From Nigrospora sphaerica (taxonomy: Eukaryota > Ascomycota > Sordariomycetes > Amphisphaeriales > Apiosporaceae), in assembly GCA_018287875.1 (NCBI GenBank), contig JAGVVL010000001.1, positions 8,556,001 to 8,620,000 on the forward strand: a DNA stretch of 64,000 nt, read 5' to 3'. Position 1 is the first letter of the stretch. Every line of letters starts with the position of its first letter. Made by a program: the position numbers and the translations under genes. Shown one piece after another: positions 43,892 through 56,895 of this stretch. A model generated the notes under the pieces. The model made no database searches and was not told the origin of the DNA. It saw nothing but the letters and a program-made list of their open reading frames with translations.

Positions 43892-46800
43892 TCAAGAGGC
43901 GGCGGCGGCGGCGGCGACACTCTCGGTGTCCGTCGAGGTCCCATTGGTGGCAGCAACGCTCTCGGGGCCAGTTGGACTCTCGTCGACGATGGCACTGCTG
44001 TCATCGGCAATGGCGCTCTCGTCAGCAAGGGCGCTGCCACCGCCGCCGGCGAACGGGCATGGTGCGGCTTCTTTGGCGGCGTCGGCGACCTGGACGTTAG
44101 CGCGGGCCTTTTCCTGCGCCTCGATGAAGCGGTCCCAATAGACGGGGTCGAGGTCACGGAGGCGGCGAAAGACCTCGTCCTTGTCTTCGTGGAACATGGC
44201 GATGGCGCCCTGTTCGGCGGCCTTGCGGCGCAGGTCCTCGCCGGCGGGGCCCAGGTCGTCGAGCACATTCTGGATGAGCAAAGTCTGCTCGGCCTCGTTG
44301 GCCGCCGATGACGTGAGCAGGTCATAGTGCGCCGGCCGCAGGAACCCGCGCCGGAATTTGTGGCCTACACGCAGCGCCCGCCCTTCCTCCTCGGCCAGTG
44401 CTTTAGACGTGGACGAGATGATTGAGTTGGACCGCGACCGCATCGGCGACTTGAGCTCCGTCTCGAGGTCCTCGTTGTCCGAGGCGAAGACCGCTTCCAC
44501 ATCGCCCGAAGAAACCGAGGCGCTGTTGTCCGGAGCCGGAACCTTGACCTGCTCCGGCGCGGTGGCCTGAGCGTCGATACGGGTATCGGGGAACTCGTCT
44601 TCGAAGCGCTGGATGATGCCCTCGATGGTGTGGTTGAGGAATACCAGTCGGCCTGTCGACGTGTCAGTAATGTATCTGTCCGGCCGGCGGGCGACCATTT
44701 CGGGAAAACTTACTGTAGTTATTCATGTCCTTGTGGGAGGCCGCCTTGGCACGAGCCAGAGCGGGCGTGAGCCGAACATGAATCTTGCGCGCGCTGGCTA
44801 GGAGGTGCTTCGACATGTCTTTGGCCTTGCCCGAGGGCACGTGAGGCCGCGGCCCCACGGCGCCGTTCTCGACCTCCCTCATGAACTCACCCGACTGCCG
44901 ACTGGAGTCGTCCCCTACATTCTTGAGCACGCAGGCCAGGGCTTTGACAACCCCTGTGCCACCAATGACATAATCTTCATCGGGCGCGTCGTTGCCATCG
45001 TCGATGCCATCCATCTGCAGCGAGTCGTCCTCATGTCCCACGATGTGGCGGAGGACGTCCGGGTATCGGGTGCTGGGCAGGATGGGCTCCGAGGCGGCGT
45101 TGTCGCCGATGTCGGGGACCAAACGCACGTTGTGAAGACAATACGCCACAACCTGGTTGGCCAGCGCCTTGACAATTTCACCTGACTCGGCGCTGGGGTT
45201 GTCGATATCAATCTTGACCAGCGTGTCCGACACGCGCGCGGCCGCCAGGAGTGACGCGTACAGCGCGCAGGCTTCTTCTTGACCATCCTCGGTTTTGGCA
45301 TCGGCCAACATGACCAGCTTGGGATTCTCGAGAAGGTTGATGTGGGCAAGATCCTTGACTTCGGGCAGGATCTCAGCCAGGGCAATGGCTTGTTCCGGTG
45401 TCATAGCGACGTCGGCCAGATGCAATCGCTTCAACGAGTCCATCTTGGGCAGGTATCTACACCAAAGTCAGTCATCGGCCGGAAATTAGCATGCCCGGGA
45501 AGGGGAGGGGGGGTCGTCTGCCGACGTACCGTCGTAGCATGCCAATGGCACTGGGTTCGGATTCGCACAGCTCTTGGTTGTGGGACAGATCGACGAACTT
45601 GAAGTTCTTCAGCAACGCGAGCTTGGGCAGCAGCTTGCACAGCGAACTCGGCTTGAGGTTGCAGTTCGCCAGACTCAGCGCCCACAGCGTATCATCCTCG
45701 TTAATGGCATCCGCGATGATGTCGAGATCGTCCCGCAGATCGTTACCGCCGAGGTCCAGCCCCTGGCACTTTCCGCCCCGAAGGTACCTGGCTACGTGTT
45801 GTACGCCCTGGCTGTCGAGGTCGTTGTGGGCGAGGCCGAGGCGCGAAACGCCCGACTTGAGCACACCGTCTACCAGAGCCCCCAGCTGGTCTGTCGTCAG
45901 GCCCGTTTCTCCCATGTTCAGGAGCTCCAGCTCATCCCCCGCCAACCGGTCCCCTACCGCCTTTGACAACAAGGCGGCCAGGTCGACCGGGGCGGCGGCA
46001 CAGGGACCCTTGGGCTTCGCAGCGTTCGACAGGGGGGACTTGGCCGGCTCGGCCCGGGCCGGAAAGGGGATGCTCGAAAGGTCTAGGCACTTAATGGAAC
46101 GGCACATGTGAATGAAAAGGCAGATGTGCTTCCAGCCTTCCATGCCGAGCTTGTTATTTTTCAGGACGAGCCGCTCGACGACGCCACCTTGTTGGGTCAG
46201 GTCGGCGGGTTTCGTCACGGACCGCCTCGACCGGGCATTGGGTTTCCGGGCGGCGAGCAATCCGGCCAGAACGACGCGCACGCCCTCGTCCGTGAGCCCG
46301 CAGTTTTCGAGTATGACCTCCTTGACGGGCACCACAGCCAGGAAGTCGCCGAGGGTGACCAAGTCCTGGAGAGACATGAAGTAGCCCGTTAAATCGAGTT
46401 TCTCCACCATGCCGGAGCTGTCAACGGATTTGGGCAGTTGGAGCGTGACCTTGGTCAGGATGTCGGTTTCCCGCAACTGGCAGCACCGGCGGTAGATGCG
46501 ACCGGGGTTCGTTGTGGGCGCGGACTGCGGCTTCGTTGGCACCTTTTGCAGCGTGAGGTCCTCGGTGGACGAGTCGCTGAGGTAGATTTCCATGGGGATG
46601 CAGCCCTTTTCCAGCGCTTCTTTCCGCTTCTGCTCCTTCTTGGCTTTCCGTTCCGCCTCGCTCTTCTTTTTCTTCTCCTTTTTCCTCGTCGTCTCCTTTT
46701 CGGGCTTGGGCTCGGGCGCGGGTTTCGCACCTTCCTCCTTGGCCGGCTCCTTGGCCGGCTCCTTGGTCGGCTCCTTGGCCGGCTCTTTGGTCGGCTCCTT

Positions 46801-47876
46801 GGCTGGCTCTTTCGCCTGGCCGTTGGGAGCGGCGGCGGTCCCTTCGGTGGCAGGCTCCCTAGGCAACGACTCACCGGTCGCCGCAACAACACCCTGTTTT
46901 TCTTTCTGTTCCTCAACGGCTTCCGGCCGTTTTAGCGCTTCGCCTTCGCTCTTTTCCGTCACCTTGCGCTTCTGGTTCTTCTCGGCCGGCTTGTTGCACG
47001 ACCCGGCTTCATCGGTGTACTTGGGCAAGGGCGCGATCTCGACGTCGACGCAGAAGGCGACCCGACGCAGCTTCGCCTGGTTCAGCTCGTCGAGGCGCGG
47101 CCTCTCTCGGTTCTTGTCCACGTTGAGGACGCGGCGCTCGACGAGGCCATGGTTGTTCTTTCCCGGGGCCGGGACCGGTGAATTGTTGCTGAACCGCCGT
47201 GAGAACATGTGTAGGAGGCCGCTCTGGGAGTTTCGAGGCGGGGCCGGCACGTAGGGACCCTCCCCTGACGGCTTCGTGGCGTGCGGAAGCACCGCATTCT
47301 TGTTCTGGCTCAGCTTGGGCAGAGGTGTGAGGTCGTCGTCGTCATCCGCGCCCTGCTTTTCGGCCGGGGATGTTGTCGCCTGCTGCGCGCTGGACGGTAG
47401 TATCTTGGAGAACCACGAGCCCCGCCTCCCAGGCGATGTTCCGTTGGTGCCCGGCGACTTCTTCTCGTCATGCGATCCTCTAGTCTGAATCCCTGGGCGC
47501 GGCGGGATGGGCTTCGCGGCCGTGGTTGCCGTCGTAGGTGCGGGGGCTGCTTTCGCTGGCGGTGTCGTCGAGAACCCCGGCGAAGGTGGCGGGGAGGAGG
47601 TGGCGGCTCCGTTGGTATGGCCGTTCGGCTTTTTGGCGGTCCCTATGTCCAGCGGCTGAGTTGGCTGGCCCTCCGGGGGCTCTCGGTCTCCCGCCTGACC
47701 TTTGTTTGAATTGTGCCGGCTCAACTTGTCTGCCGAGAATTAGCTCGTTCCGCTGACCGGCTGGCGCTAACCAGGCGAGAGGAGGCAGACGGGAGACCCG
47801 GGTGGCGAGGGCGAGGCTTACCTTTGCCATGGGTCATCCAGCTTACGTCCATGGACTGCTCCTCGGTGCTGGCCAT
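43892..47876 (-). CDS. Leucine-rich-repeat protein, Mhp1-like (cell-wall biogenesis family)
   Basis: Four minus-strand exons, 47876-47822, 47729-45530, 45456-44714 and 44652-43892 (introns of 92, 73 and 61 bp), give 1,252 aa. The N-terminus MASTEEQSMDVSWMTHGKD resembles the short conserved start of fungal 'Mhp1' proteins. A 450-residue disordered region follows, with a Lys/Glu/Pro repeat. Then come LRRs of the RNI type (VEKLDLTGYFMSLQDL, GVVERLVLKNNKLGMEGW, VSRLGLAHNDLDSQGVQHV, LWALSLANCNLK, LHLADVAMTPEQA). A second conserved segment around LVFLNHTIEGIIQRFEDE and the C-terminal tail (GHKFRRGFLRPAHYDLL) end in poly-Ala. The family name rests on recall and the function is inferred. The splice joining NNYS to RLVFLNHT removes an in-frame stop. 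Confidence 0.78.
46738..46815 (-). repeat. 12-bp coding repeat, tetrapeptide KEPA/KEPT
   Basis: About six to seven tandem copies of a 12-bp unit (plus strand GGCTCCTTGGCC and GGCTCCTTGGTC) encode alternating KEPA and KEPT in the disordered part of the Mhp1-like protein. Copies differ by single C/T changes. Length variation between strains would not shift the frame. Confidence 0.8.
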
Positions 47877-50800
47877 GGGGCCGTGATGGCAGGCCGTCGC
47901 CGGCGGCGAGGGCGACTGCAGCACTCAACGGCGGGCTGAGGTGGACGAGGGCGACGAGAGCGGCGACGGGTGGATGATATCACGCTACCGGGGGGGGGGG
48001 GCGTGGGAGTGGGCCCGAAGCGGCTGGGCTGGGCTGGGCTGGGCGGTTTGGACGAGGAGCGCAAGCAGGGCGTGCGGGGAGGGGAGAGGCAGGACGCTGG
48101 TCGGTCGAGAGGGCAAAGTTAAGGGAGTTTCGGACCACGATGGACGTATGATAGTTGCGCGGGAGAGAGAGAGAGAGAGAGAGCTGAGCTGAGCTCAGCC
48201 CGGGGACCAAGAATGTCTCGGAGAGGCGGCGAGGCAACGGAAGAGCGGGAGAGAGAAAGAGGGCTTGCTGGGTCTGGGCCCAGCCCTCGAGACTGGGCGG
48301 CGCAGGCGAATGGCGTACGGACGCAGGGCTACGTTAGTAGGTACAGAACTGGAAGTCCCGGGTCGAGAGTGAGATTCGACGATATCGAAATGAGCTTGAA
48401 ATGTGGGGTCCTAGCGGTGCATCCACGGTCGCCAGAGGCAAAAAGCCGGGCAACTAGAACAGGCCGTGGCGGATCATGGTTTCTACATGTAGTGTCGATT
48501 GTCGGCCAGGCGAGGCGTCGGCCAGGTCGGCTGAGGCCAGGTCAGCTGCGAATGACGAATCGAGATGGGCGGCGGGCGTGAGAGAAAGGGCGGCGGCGAT
48601 AGAGTGATGACCGTAGCGGGGCCGGGTTATCAACCGTCGTGCTGCTTTGCCGTGAAAGGTGCGGGTTGCTTTCGGGACTAGTGGGCGTGACAGGGTCCTG
48701 AAGGTGCTTGCTCATCGCTCATTCTACTTCTATTACTAATTGAAAGAACAATCCATGTAAGATGTATGCAGGCCAGTCCGGTAAGGTAAGTATGTAGGCA
48801 CCTACCCAGATGTACTTGATCGACCCGTGCCGTAGGTCAAGCAAGCAGGGTGAGGGTTCTCGTGGGCCCCTCAGCTCGTGGAAGATTCCTCATCTTGGGA
48901 TGCATGTCCGTACATCCGTCCGGTCCCCGGGCCGCTGGCAGGCCCTTAACCTGTCGGCTGTCTTTTTTCTCACCACCCTTCGGGCGCCTCTACAAAGTGA
49001 AAACCAAGTAAAATCAACTCGACTCTCGAGACCGACCCTCTGGGAACGGTGAAGGGGAGACCCAGCGTAGTACCCAGAGACTGCGCCGTAGCGGCACCCG
49101 GATTGGGCCCTACGACTGGACAGAGCCCTTGGCGTGGGAAAATAGTGGACGCGAAGACCCCGTTCGATCCCCACTGTACCCTCCGTTCCGCACCCCTGTG
49201 GAAGACGTCAGAGCCCTGGCGGTTTTTTTGGGGGGGGGGGGGGTGGCACCTTGCATTGGGTAGGACGCTCCCTCGTCTCCAACGGTTCCCGTAGAAGGAA
49301 CGGGAAGACCTTCTGGCCTCCAGGCCATGCCAGGCGAGCGCCCGCCAACCACGTCGCGGGTCACCCGGACGCCGCAAAGCACACGACGCGGATACCCGGG
49401 TCTCCGGCGCAAAACGCGAGCCAACCCTGCAAAAACGTCACGTCGTGGGCGGCGTGCCAGTCGGAGGCCCGGATCCCAATGGCGCGCAGAAGAGGCAATG
49501 TCCGATCCCTTTCCACGATGGGGCACCACTCAGCGGACAAGGCGGAGCGAATGATCGAATCCCCTCTGCCCACCCCGGTTCATCCTGCGCAGTGCCGCCC
49601 TCGACCGGCGACCCCTCGAGGGGTCCCGTGACCCCCCCCCGAAGTGTGCAACTAGCACCAGACGGGAGCGCCAAATGCACTCACTCACTACCTTTTGTGT
49701 CCAGTATTGTACGAAGTAGTAGAGCGTGTTTAACCCCGGCATGCCAGCTGGCCCCGTCAGCAAGTCAGCCAGCCCGCCGGCGTGCCACCAGCGAACCCAT
49801 GTCGACTGTCGTGTGTCTCCCAGCCGCCTGTCCGTCGTTCTGCATCGTTGCGCTGGTCGAAAAACCCTCGTCCGGCATCGTCCAGAAGCCTCCCTGACCC
49901 CCGGAGTCTCCCAGCCCTCCTTCCATGTTGGTCATGCCTTTTGCCCTCGGTAAGGCCTACGGTTTGGGGCGGCTTCGCTTTTATGCATCACCATCCCCGC
50001 CCACCGCTCAATCCGAGGAGGTCAGGAGGGTTTTCGAGCCGTTCCATTCCTGGCTGGCGTTGGTCATACCGATCTGGGGGTTGGGTGCAAACGACAGCGG
50101 ACATTACTTGGGCACGGGGATGCACCGGGTCTCTTATGTCTACGAAATGGAGAATTGTATTAGAAGTGTACGATGTACGAAGTACCTACCTCCCCGAACT
50201 CGGGGACTAGGTAAGAAGCACCTACTCCTAGCACTCCCTGGCCGGCGTGTCGATTTATGAACAATATCCCACCAGCCTCAGCAGGCCCAGCCGCCCCTCG
50301 ATGTTGATTTCCGACCCCTCGTAGCCTCCCCCTGCGGGAGCCTCCCTCCTTTCCCCGTCGCCCACCCCGGCGAAGGGACCTGGTACCTCGGCTTTCGCGT
50401 TGTGGATTATGGGCGTTGTCGCTGTTCGTTCCATGGCAGCAGCCCCAAAGCCCGCAGCGGCATAACGCGCGACGCGATGCCATGCGTTGCGCGACATGGG
50501 CTCCGAAATGTCGCTCGCCGTGAGTGGACATGAACGGCGCATCCGTCGGCATACCGCAACACGCGCTCGGTCGTTTGCCCCCCTCCCAGCCCACCTTCTG
50601 TCCGTCACATCGTGGTAGCACTACGGGCCTCCGAATAGAGGAGAGAAATGCGCCGGTGGAATCGCCGAGCCTAAAAGTAGCAAGCCGTGGATGGGGGGAT
50701 GGGGGGGGCCAAAACCAGAGATGAAGAAGAGAAAAACAAGCGCTCGCCTGCGGCCGCACCCCCAAACGGCTACTGAGCACGCAGCCAAGCGCCTGGTCGA

Positions 50801-51647
50801 GCCCTCCGGACGAATCCAGACGGGGAAGACCTGCAGGGCTGTCATGCAAGTTCGAGCTGGGCCCATGCATGGGTGTGCCGATTTGCTGTGTATTGAACCA
50901 GAACCGCCGTCCGTTTTACGCCGTACATGGGCAAGCGACACCTTCCCGGCGACCACTACTGCGACACGTTGCGAACGGGGATGCCCACGGCTTGCGCCCG
51001 AGACCCCGTGGAAACCCCGGGTTACGAGGCGCCTTGGTCTGCCTTGCCGAGGACGACACCAACACCAGACGAAGCCCACGACGCCGTGCCGACGGGCGTC
51101 CCCCTCATGGAAAGGGAATGGGAAAGGGTGCTTGCTGGTTACTGTAGTAGTACTGCGCGGTACTCAGTAATATCTGCAGATTCCGGTGGGGGCGAAAACC
51201 CTCCTTACGGGGCCCAACCAGCAGAAATGGTGAAGGCGGGTCAGCGGTGTCACGCATGGATACGGTATGGACGAGGAGGGATCCATGGATCCATCCCCGA
51301 TCTACTGTGTAGCATCGCCTGGACCATCCACTGCCGTGGGATATAATAGTCACAAATGCCGGTCATAAGACACAACAAATGGCCGAAATCATCTAATGAG
51401 CCGGCAACATTCAATTCAGGACGGCAGGTTTGTAATAGAGAGGGCAGCTTGTGCCGGGTCTTTCCTTCACTGAGGTGCGCAAAGGCACGGGACCCACAGT
51501 TCCAACTGCGAAAAGGGTCAAGTCTAAGTGGGTCCGCTCGCTCACTTGACGGCCCGGGTATGAGATGCATATTCCCCTCATCCTCTCCAACCCCTAATCT
51601 TTTCCACTATTGTCAATGTCAATAAGCACGATGTCTTTCAATAATTC
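47877..51647. other. Long gene-poor spacer with simple repeats
   Basis: Just upstream of the Mhp1-like start are a G-run (47992-48001), CTGGG repeats (about 48026-48045) and a (GA)n tract with CTGAG repeats (48162-48196), all probably in the promoter or leader. A 14-base G-run preceded by T's lies near 49213-49242. No gene or transposon is recognised elsewhere. Confidence 0.4.
48162..48196. repeat. (GA)n microsatellite followed by CTGAG repeats
   Basis: An uninterrupted GAGAGA tract of about 20 bases runs into CTGAGCTGAGCTCAG. It lies about 290 bp upstream of the Mhp1-like start codon. Confidence 0.8.
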
Positions 51648-51733
51648 CTCCTGATAGCTCAGTTGGCAGAGCGATGGACTGTAATTGTTACCAGATCATC
51701 CACAGGTCGCCGGTTCAAATCCGGCTCGGGAGA
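51648..51733 (+). tRNA. tRNA-Tyr (anticodon GTA) with a 13-bp intron
   Basis: The acceptor stem CTCCTGA pairs with TCGGGAG, with discriminator A at 51733. The D arm is GCTC-AGTTGGCA-GAGC and the T arm GCCGG-TTCAAAT-CCGGC. The anticodon stem is ATGGA/TCCAC, with an A-C mismatch at the outer pair. Anticodon GTA is at 51681-51683. The intron at 51685-51697 follows position 37, the universal site for eukaryotic tRNA-Tyr introns. Confidence 0.95.
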
Positions 51734-53049
51734 CTACCATAACTCTCACACACCATAGGTGTGTCAGTTTATACTTTTTATACCTCACATCCAGACTCAC
51801 ATCCAGAGTGACATGCCAGCCGATACTGGCTGGAGCTGCTGGGGGACATGTACTTTTGCCTCATGGGCTGAGGTCTGGTCGTCGCCGATTAGGGAGGAGT
51901 TGCCCAAATCCAAGCTGCCAAACATCTCAGGCGGTTCATCATTTTCACTGTTTTTCATTTGGTTGCGGATGGGGATACCCTTGATTCACTTCTCGTTTGT
52001 CACCCGGTGGCGCCCGCGGAAGCAGGAGAGCCGGACCACACGCGCTTCATTCCGCCCGTCATTTGGTTTTGGGCCGCCATGGACTGGCACGCCGACGCGC
52101 CGGCTAGTGGTGCGCCGGCCATCCCTCCACACCAAGTACCGGCGCCGGTGGGGGAGGGCGGCCCATATATTTCATTGCATGGAAGATTTAGACGGCGAAC
52201 GGGTCATTACCGCGTGCGTGTGCGCAGAGTCAAGACGTGCCCACGAGGACCGTGTTCTGGCGATCTTCCGGCTTCGCCGGTGGACCTGAAAGATGGGAAT
52301 TCGATCAACACGTCGCATCCCCCCCCACCCTCCTTTCCCCCTCCTTTTCCTCTCTCCAGACCCGGGCAGTTGCCTTAACGTGGATGCGCGCAGGGGTGCT
52401 TACTCATGCGCCTTGCCTCGCTTGCGTTCATCCCAACCCGCCCGGTTCTGACTTGGGGATAACACGGGCTGTTGTCTCGTATGGATGCAGCCGCATGGCA
52501 TGCTCTCGCTAGGGTGAGACTCGGGGAGGGGTGGCGGCTGCACGAGGTATGTCGGTTATCAGCGGAGGGATGGATCTGCAGCAAAGCTTGTTCTAAAACC
52601 AGCACGAGTACAGGTTGCCTGTACCCGCGCCAGTGTACAGGCCCTGAGACGAACAAACGCGACGCGACGGGCCGGGGGAGGTATGCTCTTCCCATCATTC
52701 TCCCACAACCGCCGAGGGTAGCGGGAAAATGTCGGGCATCCCCCCGTCCTGGCCACACGCTCGCGCATCGCTGCCACTCGGGCGGCTCTCACAACGCCGG
52801 GGGGGAAGCCGCCATCAGGATCTGTTGATGAAACCACTGCCGCTATATGGCTGAACCCGACGTCTCACAAAGTCCCCTTGAGCTGCTGGCTTGTTAAAAC
52901 TACAGCCAGGAATCCCCTGGGCACGCTGCGTCATGATGTTCGTTTCCCCCGTGGGACAGCTACACCGTTCAGATGACGGAGGCGGGCCGTAGTCTCGAGG
53001 TTCTTGACACGCGGGGAGCAGGGAACCGTAGTCCACTAGGGCGTTACAG
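51734..53049. other. Spacer after tRNA-Tyr
   Basis: A short T-run (TTTATACTTTTTATACC) at about 51768-51783 is a plausible Pol III terminator for the tRNA. No gene is recognised beyond it. Confidence 0.4.
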
Positions 53050-54350
53050 CCGGACCTCGGTCCGACTTGAGCGCTGGCGGCCGTAGTGCCGGTACGCTAT
53101 GCTTCCCATCTCTGATCTGTTGATACATCCCCTCTGCGGCCTAAGTCGGTGGTCTTCGTCTCCTCCTGCGGCTCCGTATTGACAGCAAGCAGGGCTGCCT
53201 CGACGTTTTCCCACTTCAGGAAGGCGTAGTCGGGCTGAGCAAATCACGAACAAGAAAGGCGACGAGAGAGATCTGGGAAAGAAACACGGGCCTAAAGCTC
53301 TGGAAGCAGAGGGGGACGAAGCCAACGCCCAACGCGGGCAAGTGTTCTCGTGCGGTGGTCTGGAAGTAGACGGGCAGCATGTAGACTTGGACAGAGAGCT
53401 CCGACAAGACCTAGGCTTGGATGATGCCGGCTGAACAGCCAAGCTGTACTCTGGAAAAAAGGGACGCGTAGGTTTGACGCAGTGTTGGTCATCCGACTGT
53501 CCTGCCAAGTGGACGGCCGCGGGCAACCCTCTGATAACTTTTTGTTCTCACCCAAGCAATCCTAGCCTTCGAGACGTCACGGGAGCCGCAGCACGTGCAA
53601 AAATGAGGTAATCGGTAGCACCGAGGACGGTTGCCCGTTACGCGGGCTTATCCCATCAAGAAGCGGCAGCAGACACCGCAGCTCCCGTCCGGGGAGATGG
53701 GAATGATAGCTTGCTCGGAGACGAGAAGTGCACAGATGACGACAGGCATGAACAGCACTATACCCATGGTTTCCAGGCACCCGACGACGGGGAGGGAACT
53801 CTTGCTCCCCTTGTGGACGCGAGCAGTAGCCGCTTAATGGGTTTTTTTGGACCGCCCCGAGCTCTGAATCAGCAGCCGAGAGAGCGAAATGGCGACAGTG
53901 CAGAGCAGGCGCGGCCCGACCAGGGTGGCTACAGACGGCTTCAGAGTATCTACAACTGGATATCTGCAGGAGAGTCCCGGCTGCGAAGTATGGTCGGCAA
54001 GGAGGGTCGACTTCCATACGATAGTACCGAGATCCAGGGTCGAAAGAAAAGGATTGATTCCTGCCCCTGGTCGCTTTCCAGACTGGAACTGGCCACATAT
54101 TAGAGTAAACCGCCACTTGCGAAAGCCCGTGGTCTTAAGAAGGGGCGGTATCGACCGCTTCATACCGCCGAAAGGGTCACGTACGCCCCGCTGATCACCA
54201 AGGCAGCTTGTAGTATACCTACGACCCTCTCCAGGCCCACCAGGCCAGCACGGCCATTTTCCAACAATTTGAGACTCTTTATACGATACTTCGTAAGCGA
54301 GCCGAGTGCAGAAACCGCTGCTGTGTAAGGATCCAACCTCTGTCTCAATG
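53050..54350 (-). pseudogene. Decayed MFS (DHA-type) transporter
   Basis: Fragments on the minus strand are collinear with a 14-TM major facilitator of the toxin-efflux type, but fall in different frames with stops between them. From 5' to 3' these are VVGILQAALVISGAYVTL (54.2 kb, like the helix-4 text AGIFQGAL), LADHTSQPGLSCRYPV (53.97 kb, like GGA.TDH.SWRWCF.INLPV), ETMGIVLFMPVVICALL (53.75 kb, like DLLGT.LFMPAVICLLLA) and VQVYMLPVYFQTT (53.37 kb, like YYLPIYFQ). Their order and spacing fit the family. The gene must have lost function long ago. The ends given are approximate. Confidence 0.5.
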
Positions 54351-56895
54351 CGGCTCCCGGGATGCAGAATAGCTATCTCGTATATCTCCGACGTGAGACG
54401 AGATAGACGCTGTAGCGCGCCCACAACGACGACTACAACTTCAAGCAGAGGGATTACAACTAGTTAATAGGGAATTCAAAAAGCTATGCCTGTATAACTT
54501 TTTTTTCCTTTTGGAGAAACGCACCCCCCCTTCCCCCAATCCTCCCTAAATTATCCGTGTTATCAGACGTGAGCCGAGACAGATATTCGCCTTCAACGAG
54601 ACGAGAGTTTCTACTGCAACTCTCCTTCATAATATACTATGAAATGTAGGGGCCCGAATTTTACACCGTGGGAACAGGTGGCAATGCTCGTTTTGGCAGC
54701 TGTACGATGAGGGGTGAAAGGGGTAGTAGACTTTGCCTGGGTCGGGGGAACCGGAAAGCAATTAAAATTCGACAAAAATTGCCGGTAAGGGATCCGAACA
54801 CCGTCAAGTTTAGGTATGCTTGCAGGGACTCGTCGGCTGTTAAGAAACCCTGGTGGATTTCTACCTGGGCCATCAGGTTACAAAGTCAGTGGATGGGATG
54901 CTCGCCCTTTGTTCGTGGCAGAAAGATCCGTTATTGGATCCTATAGCGTGTTTGTTATTGTCGCCTTCTTTGCCCGTTCGCATCTTGTTGGTGTCTCAGG
55001 AGCCCGAGACCGGCGGGAGGGAAGGTGTGATGATATGCCCAGGGCGGACAACGTACACAGCTACTACACGACGAATGCGAGGAGTGGTACGATGCCACCG
55101 CGTACGGTTAAACGCCCGGTTGGAAGTACGTTCGAGCCGGACCAAGCTCGAGTTTCGGGACCCAAGACCCGCCTCGACGCAGATATACAACGCACCCTGC
55201 ACGGTGGAAAAGCCCTGTTGTGGCCGTTGTCAGGCTTCACAGGGTGGCGAAAGGGTTCTGCTAGCTCTTTCTCCCGCGAATCAATTCGACCAGGTGAATT
55301 TTAGACGATCGGTGGTGCTTCAGGAGGCTATAAGCTCCCCAAGCCGTACTACGGCCTGTTGTCTACCGTGGCCTGAATCTGCCCGGGCCGGCGTAGAGCG
55401 ACTCGACGAGGGCCGCGAGCCTCATCATCACAGCTTCCTGTTCGCGCCCACTATGCATCGTATATATGTTGCACTGGCCGGCCATGGGCTCGGGACCAGC
55501 CCTTGTCCCGCAGGCCGGGGAGTTTACTGTTCACGCCGACCAGAGGCACCTCGAAGATGTTGCAATACCTCTGGGCCCCCGGACTTCCCGCCAAAGGCGA
55601 ACCTCGAGAATTTGTGCAGAGATGTCCCAAAGCTCCCGCCCCAACACCGCGGCTGGCAGCTACACAGAAACACCGCTGCGATGTGAACAAGCTCCTGCCC
55701 GCACGTGCTGCCTACAGACGCCGTTTGTGCTGTGCTGCGCTGCCTGCCCGATTATAGCAACCTAAAAAGTTCTCCGTTACAACCATTCGTCAAGTTTGGC
55801 GAATCAAAGCATAGAGGGCATCCGGTTTGGGAAACCTGGTAATCCCTGCAAGTACTACCTGATTGTACTTGTTTCGAGTGACGTTTGTTACTCCACCGCG
55901 ACTTCCGTCCAAAACACACCGTCCGCTGTCTTCAGCATAAAACGGCCGCATGCCATAGGATTGTCGAGGGATCGTGACGCAAGAGCCGTAGGGATTTTAC
56001 GTGAGTGTCATCCGCGGGAGTTGAAGAGGCCAGCAGGCGCACAGGTCCGGCTTGACGTACACAGCGACCAAGCGATTCAGCTCCAAAATTCCGGGGACGA
56101 GATCTCGTCTCTACGACTATCTCGACTGCTTCCTAAGCAGCTATATGCAAGACTCGGCCCTGGACTAGGGGTTCCCGGCGAGCACAAAGTTCTCCCCGAG
56201 GCGGAAATGGCTTTACCTACCTGCATGTCCTCCCTTGGCGGCCGGCCCTTCATGGCAGACGCCGCTCACGGGGCCGGCGGCAACATGCTGCCACCGTAAT
56301 GAGGTACTTTATGTCCAGCCCGCCACTTGGGCAACCCGATTTCGTTGTGGGAATGGATACGATAGGAACAGAAGGCCAGGCGGTGCGCGACTGGATGGCC
56401 TTGAACCGGCCACCCGGGGCTACGTAATGCCGCGGACTCCAGGCCGCCGCATCGCCACAACAAATGCGAGCGAATACCCAGGTGCAAGATAGACGGCTGC
56501 CACTTTTTGGCTATGCGCGGACTGGTAATATGTATGTAGCATTTGGCATTACTTTAACCAAGTTGCTCAACGGAACAACCCCGCCACAGGTTCTGGCCCG
56601 CTAAGCAAGTATTTTCCCTGCCTTGTGGCTGTGGGAGTATATCGGGAGACTATATGTGCCAATCAAACGAAGAGGCGGGCCACCCGCCCTATCCAAAACG
56701 CCATGCTGCCCGAATCCCCGAAGGAAAAAAAGAACCAAACAGGAGGCCGAAAATGCCGATGCTGTCGTATTATGCAATCCTTTCACCCTCCCCTGGCCGT
56801 ATCCAAGTGGATGCATGCCAGCCCGTAGCAGCGCGCCCGTCGCTCTTCCCCGTGCCGCGGCCATTAGTCGTTGTATTGGTGTTGGCAGTGCTTCT
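54351..56895. other. Gene-poor spacer
   Basis: AT-richer sequence at 54460-54660 follows the MFS relic. Beyond it, short ORFs on both strands carry no motif I recognise. A minus-strand stretch near 55390-55640 (REQEAVMMRLAALVES) reads a little like protein but could not be assigned. Confidence 0.35.
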
